64,000 bases of DNA, from NCBI RefSeq assembly GCF_021155765.1, contig NC_060115.1, forward strand, positions 7,110,493-7,174,492, written 5' to 3'. Position 1 is the stretch's first letter; every line of letters starts with the position of its first letter. Of the stretch, positions 23,094 through 36,211 are shown in pieces. Origin of the DNA: Diprion similis (taxonomy: Eukaryota > Arthropoda > Insecta > Hymenoptera > Diprionidae). A program made the translations under genes and the position numbers. Below the pieces are notes generated by a model. That model saw only the letters and a program-made list of their open reading frames with translations. It ran no database searches and was not told the DNA's origin.

Positions 23094-26000
23094 GAATCAT
23101 ATACTATAATCATAATTTAAATTCATTTCCGCTGTAACTTCCAGCTGAGCATTTACGAATTTTTTTTATCGGGTCATAGAAGAGGAATTATAATGGAAAA
23201 AATTTGAAAACATCTGACTTATCGGATTAAAAAAACTTAAAATTCAGACGTTTGCTATTATTACCGCGTTGGAGACGATTTACATAACTTTTGAGAAAGT
23301 GTTTAATGACACACGTCGAGTGGGTTAGATGTTAGATATATTTTACCGTGTGAAGAAAACGTATCGTCTCTCATAGTCGATAGATTGTTCCTGTGATAGA
23401 GCGACAGATGAAAGCGGAAGAGTTTTATAATTTAATACCAATCGTGTGCTCAGCTGCTAAAGCTATATTATTACCTCCACAGTTACAGGAGAAAGAGCCG
23501 AACGAACAAGTCGTGACGGATTCTGCACATTATATACAGCTCGTGATAATTTCAGTTATCACAAGCTTTCTTTTCCGAACGGAAGGCTCATAAATATAAT
23601 CGCGGGAAACTGTAGGATCGCTTAGGATTTCAGTAAACGCTAAGAAACACAAAGAGGAAAACGTAACTTTCGTCTACTAGGTATATTTACTGTCGTGACC
23701 ATAAACAATTCTTGAACATGTCAAATACCACCGATTAGAAACGGAACGAAAAAAGTTAAAATTACAAAGAATATAATTACAGCAATAAATTTACGTTCAA
23801 TTGATGTTTTAATGTTTTTATTAAAAAAAAATTTCGGATATTCTCAGTGTCCGTTCGATTTTTTGCCAGGCAATTTTACCGAATGGATAACCGCCTCCCA
23901 GTAAAGAATGTAAAAATAATACGAGTACAAAGCCAGCTTACCATTAAATCCACAGACCCTTAACCCGCGGTAAGCCACGAGAGTGAAAGTAATATTTAAC
24001 ATGTGAGTAAGTGGTAATGTCATTGTTACAACTGGGCCAAGAGTTTCATTATTATTTTTGTCATGGTTATACGATGGGATAATCAGTCTCGAGAGAGTAA
24101 CCCTGAAGTTTTAATGAAAAGGAACATAAAATTTTGCCTTATTTACACTCGTTCTCAGATTTTTGTCAAACGCTTTTATGACCACTTAAATACATGCGCC
24201 CGTGTCTCGGTATTTACAAGGATGCAAATCTTTACGAAAAGTGTGAAATTACGTTTCCGTTTTCACGTCACGTAGACTTTCTACAAAAAATCCGAAATTA
24301 TCGAGATGTTTTTTTTCTAATACATACGCGCCTGCTGCCTCGATTCGAAACTCGAATAGTCAAACAATGACGTGAGCATACAATAACTATACAACCTTCC
24401 TCGTCATTAAACGAATTTCTGAATATTTATGCCGAGTCATATACAGATAATATGATAATACGAAGTTGCGATTCTCGCACTTTGATCTCAGACAAACTGG
24501 CAGACACTTGAACAGCGCGAATATAATAAGTGTATAAAAAAGTAATGTTCAATCTTCAACCAAAGACAAATAATTTAATAATAGTGACGGATGCTCCTTT
24601 AGTGAATATTCAGGTATACGTCTCACAGCCGTACAATTCAATTATGCCTTTTGTGCGGCTGTTTATCCAGTCAAAATCGCTGACGGTAATTCATCTACAT
24701 CTTCTGTATTTGAAAATAAATTTATAATATTTTATCGATGCACCGAAAAGTCGCTAAAAATCATCTAAATCTTGGTCAAGTTTTTTTTTTCCCTCAGAAT
24801 ATTACGCCATTACGTATCGAAAGAATCGAAACCGCCTAGTCGAGGCTCTTCGGAAACTGCTAGAGGAAAAGTCGAACGTATCAGATTTTCGCCCGTTACT
24901 CTTACTCGCAATGATCCGGAATAAGCTGGCATGATCCACTGCACTAGAGAGGAATTACCTCGAGAGACCTGCAGAGAGTAAATCGACGCTTTCACCACCT
25001 CGCAGACTCGCGGCGATATAAGTTATAATTCCGGCATGGCATTTGGATTTTTCCTCGGTTCAAGGATCGCGTCTGCGCCCATAATGCATATTTGTATCGG
25101 TGAGATGCAGGCGCGGTGCAGTTAAAATTGCGATAACTGTACAACGTCCGATTACCGCCGCCTACATACCTACTGCAGAATTATATTATACCTATACGTA
25201 AGAATTATTGGCTCGCTCACGTGAGTTCCGATTAGTGCCTGCACGTGACGAGGACATTTATATATACATAGATATACACTTTATAAGCGGCCGCAGGATT
25301 GCAGCCAAGAACGCAACGTGACTGCAGTTAACTCGGTGTGTTTAACAGGTGCGCGTGAAACTAGCTGCCCATAAGCTATAAGCAGGTGAATGGAATGTTT
25401 CTTTTCCGCTGATCTGACCTACCGAGCCCTGCAGCTGGATTAAATCCTGGCGGTGGAAAAATTTATTCCGCCGTAGTTATTCACGAACACCAATTTTCAC
25501 GATATAAATTTAAAATCGCCTTTTTCAACTCAACGTCTGTGTAAAACATCGTTCGGCGTTGAAATTGCACCTGAAAATCATTATAAATTTCCCACAAACT
25601 CAATGCCGGGAGCTTTGCGAAAATAGCCATAAATTTAATCGCCAATTTTTTCATGCTCGTTGAGTCCCACTGGAGCATTGAGGCGATATGCGTTACCGCC
25701 TTTGCCGTTTATAGTTAGGTAAGACTATCGATAATAGTTATGTATTATATACACTCGCTGCAGTAATACGTAGGTACATCGAACTTTCCTGTTTTCTAAT
25801 CCAATTACACTTACCCTTTATAATAACTAGACATACGTGAATTACACAGGGAATAAATAAGTCGGACTCGAAACGCAATTGCATATCATACGTACGTATT
25901 AGAAGACTTTTCTCGAATAGCTGGAATGAAGAGAAAAAATAATGTAAAAGAAAAAAATAAGTCACACTGAATTTTTCGAATACCTACGAATAAATAAGGC

Positions 26001-27836
26001 GGTAAATCCGTCGAAAATTTATTTATATATTCAGTTTAAGCCGCACACGCACTACATGTATGATAAATACACACAAGCGAGACTCGGAGATTTCACTTTT
26101 AACGAGAGACCTCTGCTGCGTCAGCGTTCAAGATAGAGGTTGGGCATTGATGTCTCCTCTCTTTAGCTGTGGAGCGGAGAGATTGGGGCTGGTGAAAAGA
26201 GAAAGAGATGCACAGTGCAGAGGAGGAAAGTGCCAGGAGTCATCCGCAGCTAGGGTTAACGACAGCGGATATTTGTGGTCAACAGTCTGCAGCGGAGGCT
26301 GACCGTGATCTTGGACGTTGGTCAATAATCCTTAAGAATAATATAACGCCTCCGCATTATAGGTGGACGGTCTATTATTCGGCCGATGACCGGATACGGT
26401 TTTCGTACCTGATCCCATAAATGATTCCAATTTATAATTGCTGCGGATGCTGCATGCGATTTATACGAAAAGAACCGCTCGCTTCTCCCACGCGGTTTTG
26501 TTTACTGTTTTTTTTTTTTTTTTACAGCTGAGACGAAAGATATTTGGATTTATTCAAGTCGCGGTGTTCGAATGATTGAATTAAAAACTAAGACAAAGAT
26601 GGTATTATTGACATCATCCTCGTTGAGTTTGAACCGCGAACCGTGATGACGTTGGTTAGTTAAGGAAAACTAGTTTGTTTTTAATTAAAAATCGATACTC
26701 GTATTTATAGAAATTTATTCCTCAATCCGATCAAGAATCATATTGCTCTTGGGTCAAAGTCTGCATCTCAAATATTGGTGATTGACTTCGCATGTCGTTG
26801 AAACGAAGAACGGTAGCATGGAGTGTTTTTTGAATTTAATTTTTTTAAACTTATTTTGTCTTTTAGGCACGAAATCCACCGATGATATGCGTTTGTGGGA
26901 ATTCAATAGAGCATTGAGAACGTTATCCTTCACTTGACGCGATTGGCGGTTAAATCGATCCTTGCGAAGTAGAAATCTTCAACGTTTCTATAATAGCGTA
27001 TATAGAATATCGAGGACATGCGAACCGCGCGATTTCTCGTTCCCTCAGACTATATCTTCTCTGTAGCGAGCATAACGCGGACGGTAGAGTTTCGTCTTCT
27101 GTAAATTATTACAACCTGATTGAAATTTCTCATATTTTATGACCATTTAAAAAGGAGTATCAAAAATAACTTCGTCAATATCGTTTTCTATATTATAACA
27201 AGCTCAGTTCATTCGTCTTCTTGTAAATCATTCGTGAACAAAATTCACGCGAAACCTACTTGAAAGTCTTCTGTGTCGTTGGAGTCTTAGGATGCATGCA
27301 CAGTACACATGTGTGTTTAAATATCCACCCCTGGGGTGTTCGAGAGCGTAAGCTTGCATATTAATGAGCTTGTAGCAAATTCCGAGGATCAAGTATATTG
27401 AACACACCTACCTATACGCGTTGGATATTATTCTGAACCTCGAGCATGCATACGCCCAGCTTGACAGGGTCATTGAGAACAGGTTCTCCCGCAATTTAGT
27501 GCAGCATTAAAGAGGTTGAACAGTAAAACGTGAATTAATTCTCCTCTCGACAGCACCTTGACTTTCTTTGTCTCACTCGGAAGTTGAAATCCAACAAAGA
27601 ATTCAAACAGCGCGCGCAAATGGATTGTGGAATTCGTATGTCTCGTCCAAATCAGTGTAGAACCGATCAAACACTTTGAGCGTTATTCAACGAACCAGTC
27701 GCTATGTTGATTGATCTAGGATATCCGCAAGTTGGCTCTCGTAACGCAGCAACTGCACCTAAACGGAATGAAAAACTTTTTGTATTATAGGTTTAAAAAT
27801 ACGGCCATTTTGCATCGCGCCTTAAAAAAACGTAGC
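23094..27836. other. Large gene-poor interval
   Basis: Read on both strands. All open frames are short (under 85 codons) and without recognisable domains or flanking splice signals. A (T)14 tract is at 26510-26523. The 26060-26420 segment has several overlapping open frames on both strands because it is richer in GC, but no motif supports a gene. Confidence 0.5.
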
Positions 27837-27928
27837 TAGGTGCGTTCCGAAATTAGTTTCCACACTGTCAACGATCTTTTATAACTTTTGACTTTTAGCG
27901 CTTCCAGCTAGTTTCGGAACGCACCCTA
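27837..27928. mobile_element. Very small fold-back element, ~92 bp
   Basis: TAGGTGCGTTCCGAAATTAG at 27837 is answered by CTAGTTTCGGAACGCACCCT ending near 27928. This gives imperfect inverted repeats of about 20 bp around a ~50-bp interior (CACTGTCAACGATC...). Size and symmetry fit a minimal MITE. No clear target-site duplication was seen, so the superfamily is open. Confidence 0.55.
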
Positions 27929-30900
27929 TAATCGATGCTCGCAAGCCCTAGAAACGGTTTCAGGGGGTTCCCCACGCGCATAACTTACGCCTAAGCGCAT
28001 ACACAGAGGCAACAAGGATTTCACAACGGAATAAGACAGCGCGCACGATCTCGCGCGCGATTTTCAATCTAGTTCAACGGCTTCGCGCGAGCCGAGGACA
28101 ACTACTGTACCGCAAGCCAAACTGTAACGTACAATCAATTTACCGTTTCAATATCTTGCACATGAGCATACACACGCGGTGAGTATACGCTGCCATTCAA
28201 CGACGTAAATTAATATTCTCGGCTTCGATCAACCTTCGCGAATGGTGTAATTAGAAAATTTAAATTCGGAATTACCGACGGTTGACTTAGAATTTTCTTT
28301 CTTTATTTTTTTCAAATATGGAACGCGGGTAGAAAGTGAAACGAATCGTCCGGACAAGATAAACCGAATAATACGTTAGACTAATGGTTTGATTCATTCC
28401 TACGCGTCAGCTGTCAATGCAATATTCTTCACCTACATCCTACGTCCGCGTAAAAGGCCTGTTCTTCGATAAATAATTATATGTTATGATACAGACGTTC
28501 TACAAACCGAGCATCGCGCGGGTTTCAAAGAGCGCGATCGTCTGTCCCACGGTTTAAAAATCGAATATGTTTTACGGTGACGCGAAGGGCATTACTATTG
28601 CCATTATTCTCGTTGTCTTTGACGCTGTTGTTATTATTATAAATAAAGATGAGGCCATGGCTGTACGTCGAATACAATCCAATATAGAAAATAAATCCAC
28701 CACTCCCATCGTGTCCGAGACAAAGCGTCGAACAATTTCTTCCCCGCAGAGGCAAACCTGGATATACATGCACACTGACGGCGATTACCGGAGCCTTGAC
28801 ATCCTAGGTGTCCGTTGTAACGTAGGCACATACCTATAACGTACACACTTACCGCTGTCATTATCCTGCAGGACTGTAATTGGCGGTGGGCCGAGAACGA
28901 AAGACTGGTGGGTTGCAAAGAGCGCTCTAAAAAAATGGCAGTAATTTTTTTTTTATTCTCAGATTGTAGCGACGGATGAAATGTGATAGGTGCAAGGTAT
29001 CTTATTATACAACACACGTCGCAATTTCGTTAATTTATTTTACAATGTCTAACATTGCGATCCTTGACCTCGAGGCAAAAAGATCAGGTTCGTCTTTTTC
29101 GCTATATCGTGTTTGCCGGATCGCGGTGCAGTAACTTTACAGTTCAGTAAGTACACCGAGATTCTTTGCGGCCACGGAGACGAGAAAACCGCGCGAAGCT
29201 CGCCGTTCCATATTCAAATTCAATGACCTGATTAGTTCCTCCTAGTTTTTTTTACTTTAAAGATTTTTCTTGCCGACGATCGACGGAACGATTCAATTCG
29301 ATAGCGATGACTGCGATTTTAATCTCCTATTCGATGGAGTGGGTGCAGTGTAAATCGATTACGCTGTGCTGAATATGAGAGAAATCATTCGGCTGCAGGC
29401 AATAGCCGAGGGATATCAGATATTATGTCAATAAAATATTTCTACTGCAGTGATGTGATACTATAAAAATCAAAGAGAACTAGGATATTCATTATATGCT
29501 GACATGAATATTTTGTCCTTCGACGTAAATGCAGACAGAAACGCGTTATTCCATTGTCAAGAGATTCATATTGCAGGATTTTATTTCGTCATTAAACGCA
29601 TTATGATCCGTACATAACGCGTGTGTACCTACCTATTTTAAAATTTTATTCCAAGATACGGGAATTCTTAGGTTGCGTGCTAGAGCGATCTGAAGAAATG
29701 TTAAATATATATCCTATGAATAAAAATAATCATTAACACTTTAGACCTAAAAATTTATGTACCCACTTGCCTTGTGCATTGTTCTCACAGAAACTCTGCC
29801 TCTGCTTCTGATGCCCTGCAGCTGGATTATCAATATTACTACGACGCAGTTATTCCTTTGCTCTAAGTGACAGCTGCATATAGTTTAGGGAAAACTGGAG
29901 CTGCTCGCATCGCACCTATCCGAGCACAACTCGCAATATATTATTAGAAAACAGATTACAACCGTCTGTTGCAATACCGTGAGAAAACACAACGGTGAAA
30001 GGTAAGCCGCGCGTGCTTTGAACTCACGTATTACAACCGTGTTAAAACGTACGTCTGCAGCAGTTCTTTGATTCAATTTCTTCCGATCATTGTCTGCCTC
30101 GGAGATCCAAGACGAATCTTTCGAGGATATGATAAATGCACAACCACGCAATTATCGTAGTTTAGATATTCGGATGAGAAAGAAATTTGTGCTGATTCCA
30201 ACTTTTTTCAGAAAAACCTCCCGAAAGTTTCAGTCCCACGGTATTACTTTATCAGAACAATGTTAATTCAGGAAAAATTTATCTTATCATCAAACTGACC
30301 ATCGCTTAAGTGTCGAAAACTTTGTGTTTAATAGGTGAACTGGCAATCCGATCGAGTAAAATATAAATTTAAGAGTAACGTGACACCTGGTACGTTCAGC
30401 TATCGAATAAAGTTTGGAGCGATCACGAGGGTCTAAGTCAAATTCCGTAGCCCTTTGGCTGCGAGAGCGTTTGGAACGAGTCGGCGACATCTGGCGGCAA
30501 CTGTGGAACTTGAAAACTCTACCCGTTTGCTTCGTATCAACGACAAAAACCCAACCTACACTGAATATCTGAAGCGTTTCGTGCGGATGAAAAAATATAC
30601 CGACGCATTAATGTATAAATTAGTTAGATATTTGTGGTAAAAGGTTTGCGGATGAGAATATGTTAGAAAAACCTAAATAAAAATTAATGAAAAAAATTAA
30701 CGTCCACAAAAATCTATTCTCGTATCGGCATCGATTTATTATACAAATTATCGCCAATTACGTATAAATTTATTATTCACACGAGGTTATCGAAAGTAAT
30801 GTATGTACTACTACTACGTTGTATGTTTCTTATAACTTAGGTTTTGTATTACCGTCCCTGTCTCTGATAGTCGCGAGGATGAGGCAGGTTTTTAACCACG

Positions 30901-32873
30901 TGTGTATATATAATTGTACGGTTAATAGTTCTTGAAATGTATAAATTACTACAGACCTTACGGTATAGCCTCGAGAATTTTCGAACCTCATAAAAGTTTT
31001 CAACAAATATTGGTATATTAATACCAGGTAGCACACGATCACATTCAGGAGTAAAAATGACCACGTGACTATATACGCGGCCGCGTTGAGTGTTGATCCT
31101 TGAAGATGATATTAGGAAGGCACGTGGAGTTGGTGGTACAGACAAAAACATATTCATAAAAAATTAGAAAACCTACCAAGCTGTTAGTTCCCGACATATT
31201 TATATATCGCGGTAGTTTATTATACACCGTAACGAATTCGGTACGAAGTTACACCTTGTACACGAATATTTCACAGTGATAAAACGGGTTTCGGTTTCGA
31301 ATGGCTAGGAAACGCCTTTGCATCCACCACCTCGATAACATCCGATCTTAACGTAATGGAGCACGATTTCCCTGCACCGCGGCTACGTCACAGCTGCATC
31401 TATTAAACGAAACTTAGCACCGTGGGATCGCGTGCAATTAAAATACTGTAATAATAGCGATTCTTCTTTTATTCTTATTCCACCTTTTTTCTTTATGTAA
31501 CATCTCTTACGCCTGCGAGTATACTTGCGCAATTTGCTAATTGAATACTCGCCTCGCTCATGACTATACCGCGCATACGTACAAGTACTAAGTACCTTGT
31601 ATACCTATTATATACTTATAAACATAATTTTTGTATTCCCAAGGATTTGGTACTTCGTGTTGTCATTTTTTCCCCTTATTAGCCATTATCTTGACTTGGG
31701 ATCGACCGGCGCAGATATTTTTTCGAGCCTAAGTACATTAGGTATACCTATATACGCATATACATACTCACACACGCATAATCCTGTATGAATTCTTGAG
31801 GAAGATGAAACGTTAAGTCACCCGATGATCTCACGGTGGCCTCCTTGTAATATTGTTTGTATCAATAAATTTAAAATCGTTGCGTATCAACCTGCCGCAT
31901 ATATGATTGTCGATATTTATGCGTATATAGATAACGTAAACGATAATCTAAAGTAAATTATACGTGAACAAGAGTTTTACGATTTTTTCATTCAATTTAA
32001 TTCTTACATCATTGTTTTACTCACAGGAAATTCTACACGGAATGATATCCTCATAAAACTTATCCAATATTTTATATATCTATATAGATTATCACAGATT
32101 CCAATTAACTGGATTTTTTTTCATCTCATTCAATTCCAATTATACATCTTTTGCTATTTTGGATAATTGATAAATCTTTTTATAGGGGTTAATTATTTCG
32201 ATCGTTAAGTTGCCGCGGAGATTTGCTTGGCGACCTCGAAATTTTACATATAATAATCCGAAACACGGATGGAATTTCTCGTAAATTATCTACTTCCTTT
32301 GATTTATTCAACTGATTGCTGGATTATGCCAACGCCCGAGTGGATCTTCCACAAGCGATTATAGAACTTAAAGTTCAAAGTCTGTTTGCTAGTTAGATCG
32401 ACTCTGATTTATCGCACAAATTAGATCCTCTGCCAGTTTTTTCTTAAATATATCTTATGTCGTCGCATTAACTAATCCTCCGTAATCGCGCAACGTCCTT
32501 CGTTAATTCGCTTCAATTTAATCTACGCATAAAGTATAATAATTGCACAATGTCAATTTACTTATTTGCCTGGGGCTAAGGTGGAGTCGACGACAAGTCA
32601 GTGCAAGGCCCTCGATAATTTATACAAAATACCACGATTTTTAGGCCGTTTATACAATTAAAATATTCGCACGTGTGTTATTTATCCAAATTTTTTTCAC
32701 CCGTAGAGGTATCGTATAAGGTAAATTTATTTTCAACACGTTTCAAAAAAATAGCAACACGGAAATGATAGATCCACGAATCTTCTTTCATTACCACGTG
32801 TTATTATAATATTCGTTGGTGAGGCGGATGAGATTAAATTTGAAAAAATTTATTCTGCCTTCTATTTGCGAAT

Positions 32874-32876
<3 letters not shown>
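27929..32876. other. Large gene-poor interval, probably upstream regulatory DNA
   Basis: No supported exon on either strand. The 28525-29017 segment has overlapping open frames in four frames, which is typical of chance in slightly GC-richer DNA. Nothing here resembles a known gene. Confidence 0.5.

Positions 32877-32962
<86 letters not shown>
32877..32962. repeat. (AT)43 microsatellite
   Basis: Uninterrupted AT dinucleotides up to the left end of the element at 32965. A shorter TA run continues on the other side at 33404-33418, so the element probably inserted into one longer TA tract. Tyr-Ile repeat open frames on both strands here are artefacts. Confidence 0.98.
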
Positions 32963-32964
<2 letters not shown>

Positions 32965-32965
<1 letters not shown>

Positions 32966-33399
32966 GGTGGCGCAAAAAAACCGACTGTTTTTTTTTTTCT
33001 GAGTCTCGTGTGACAAAATGTTAGTTTTTGATGTTTTAAGAGCCCACTCCAAAGGACAGTTAGGAGAAAAATTTTTAAGAGGTCGTTCCACATTTTTCAA
33101 AAGGTCAGAATTCGTCAAAAATCGATTTTTTTTTCTAATTTTTTTTTCTCCAATTTAGTAAGAAAGAATCGATAACAATACAACACGACATGAATTAAAA
33201 ATCAAACAAAATGCTGAAAATATAAATTTTTTAATTTAATTTTTTGACGATTTTTGACATTTTAAAAAATTTGGAGCGACCTCTTAAAATTTCATTTTTT
33301 TGAGCTGTCCTTTGGAGTGGGCTCTTAAAACATCAAAAACTAACATTTCGTCACACCAGACTCAAAAAAAAAAAAATATTCGGTTTTTCTTCGCCACCC
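32965..33399. mobile_element. Long-TIR fold-back MITE inserted at TA
   Basis: The left end GGTGGCGCAAAAAAACCGAC and the right end CGGTTTTTCTTCGCCACCCT are inverted copies. The match extends inward for about 160 bp per arm, including GTTAGTTTTTGATGTTTTAA, GAGCCCACTCCAAAGGACAG and TTAAGAGGTCG, with only scattered differences. The spacer is about 90 bp. TA lies at both edges (32963-32964 and 33400-33401). Long inverted arms with a TA duplication fit a Tc1/mariner-type non-autonomous element. It encodes nothing. As RNA it would form a long hairpin. Confidence 0.85.
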
Positions 33400-33419
33400 T
33401 AATGTATATATATATATAC

Positions 33420-36211
33420 TAGAATTACACGATTGTCTCGAGTACAGGTATGTAATCCCGAAATGACAATGCGATGAAAAAATGCAAACAAAAAAAAAGT
33501 CGAAGTGGGTTGACACAATACAAATGAGCAACTGCAACACACGCCATCGATCGATTCGCCTCGAAAAATCTCTCGGTGAATATCTTATGAGATTCGTCGA
33601 TCATACGTCATACATATATGCAGGCAGCCATGCGTCGTGATCGATACGATTTCGTAATAAATTATTTATCCAGTGTTGTGCAGGTTCGTGCAGCTTTTAT
33701 CGGTGTACGCGCTTACGTCTCACCTCGGGACGTTAAGAAACGTGCTCTTGTCAAATTTTTTCAATACAAGGTACGCTTGTCATGTAAATCACCTTGCCTC
33801 CTTGCCGAGTGACATTCTTCGGGCAGCGTTTTGGGAATTCCTCGGAGTCACGGCCCCTGAAAATCGTCCTTGAAGCTCATCGACGAATTTCAAACGAAGA
33901 TCGGATCGAGAAGGTTCCCACTGGTCTTACGAGATAAAAGCAAAAGAGACCATTTCAAGCGGTTGGGGAAAAATTTCGGAGGAGAATTCTCGTTTGCATT
34001 GCCTTTTATTTCCTCACATTTATACCTTTCAAACAACGAATTGCCAAACCAGTTGTTTATTGGACCGAATAAGTTTAAATAGGTTTTTGTCATTCAACGT
34101 CGCGCGCGCGCGAATTAAACTTCGTTGACACTTTTACTTATAGGTATATACATGTCACCGCGCGGTTTAACCGCAGAGAAAATTCGGTCAGTTTCAAACT
34201 ATTTTATACTATTTATTTCTTTATAATCCGGGTATAATCCGGTGTTGTATTCTCGTTAATTATACACGGCTGATTAGTAATTGTTGTCGAACGAAAATTG
34301 CGCTGACTGATGTCTAAAAACGACATTGTGTCATATCGGCTCTACGATATGGGCCAGAAATGGCAATTTATTTTTTTCATTCACAACGCGACTGCCTAAT
34401 CGTCTTGTTTTCTGTGATTCATGCATCATCATTCTCACTTCGCCATGTAGCAGGTAATGAATAATAAATCAAGCATTACCATCCTCGAGGCCGGTTAATT
34501 TTTCATTTTCTTTCATCTTCATTCGTCTCGATTATACTCAGCGATATTCACACTCGACAGTCGCGGGTATAACATAATATTCAAGCCCTATTCTGTCCGT
34601 GACACAGAATAACGAGACACGCGGTGTTTAAAATTGATCGAAAGTTAAACCGCGGAAAATCGGAATGAAAATTATAAATTTTCTATCGCACGATTATACG
34701 TCTAACAATAATTCTCTCAAGTATATTCACGATTCCATGTAAGTATAATAAATATATATAAATTGAGGGTATATGCGTGAGATTTCGCAATCGGTTCCAC
34801 ACGTTTAAAGGCATTCACTTCACGTTCGTAGCTTTAGAATTCCTATTCGTTCATTCTCTCTGTGCTGCATATAGCGTAGATACTTACTTACGTACAGGCA
34901 CAAGTTTTCAGCCATCGAAAGCCGACTGAACGTCGTCGATTCTTCAAAGAAGCGCTTATATGCCTTAATTCTTCAGCGCAGCTTACAAGCCACAGACTTC
35001 GGACGCATGTACCTTAAATGACGATAAAAAATTACTCATTTCTCGTTCGTGCTTTGCCTTGCCTCAGTTTTTCGGAGCATTACATCTCTCGCTTCTTACG
35101 ATTCTGTTGCTTCTAGGTACAATGTATAGATACGAGTACATCGACAGTACAGAAAGCCTTGCGTAATATATGTCACTATGATTCCGATCCGAGAATATAA
35201 AAACGAAATTCTTGTGTATATTTTACACATAAAATTCGCAGAAAGCGAAAGATTTCATGTATATTTTAGCCATAAAACACGCGATAACAGGTGCCGAGTC
35301 AGAATAAATATTCACTATTTTATTTCAAGTTTTTTTTTGCTATCAAAGGCCAGCTTGAAAATACGACGCACATGGCCTGCCATTTTTTAGTTCTTCTCCA
35401 GCATTTCACTTTCGCATATGTTTTCTTCGTCTTCATTTTGGTTAAAATTACACGTATGTAATGAGGTAACGTGAACGTTTGTAGCGAGATGTTTGTAATT
35501 GAAATTGAACTGACCTGGCTAAATCACGCCTATAACTGCGGTGAATAGAATTCTTTATTCGCCGTCTTACGAAATACATAATACTAGATACAACCGGGGA
35601 TTACGTACGCATTTACCTGCTGCAACGCGGAGAAAGGCTTGATGGTTATAATATTCGAATGAACAAAGACAAATATTGTACATTGATTTATATTATTCAA
35701 CATCCTTTATGCAGGATCATGCAACAAGAATTCACGCGTTAGATTACTTTCACATTTAATCTGCATATCTGAATATGAATTTTTGAGATGTTAACGATTC
35801 CTGCAAACGTATATAAATTTGCAAAACTTTTTTTTCATTCATTCTTATTTTTTCCAAAACCACACGTTAATAAACCCTCTAATTCTCTTCCATATCGTTC
35901 TTCTCAATCCGAATCGATTTACGTCTCGGCAATGTTACGTATAGAAATTAAAAAAATATAAATAAAAAATCACAAATTCCCTATCGATGAAAAGTCTCAT
36001 TAGATGTTTCACGACGATGAATTCACGTCGACGTTCGTTACAGTGAAAGTTTCTATACCTGTTTTTACTATAAAACTTATTTACTAAAAAACAAAATTTC
36101 ATTCCCGACACAGAGATGATATAATTAATTTGTATCACTATACGTAGAAACTTTTTTCTTTCAGTTGGCTAAATTCGGGCATTTGCGTGCGATGACATCC
36201 GATTGAGCGCC
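33420..36211. other. Upstream region of the DUF4758-like gene
   Basis: No supported coding exon. Any noncoding first exon or promoter of the gene starting at 36212 should lie here, but I could not place a TSS. A CG-dinucleotide run is at 34101-34112. Confidence 0.45.

Noticed and set aside
26060-26420. Cluster of overlapping open frames on both strands
   Set aside because: No codon pattern, motif or splice signal favours any one of them.
32816-33118. Tyr-Ile repeat proteins on both strands
   Set aside because: Direct translation of the AT microsatellite plus MITE end.
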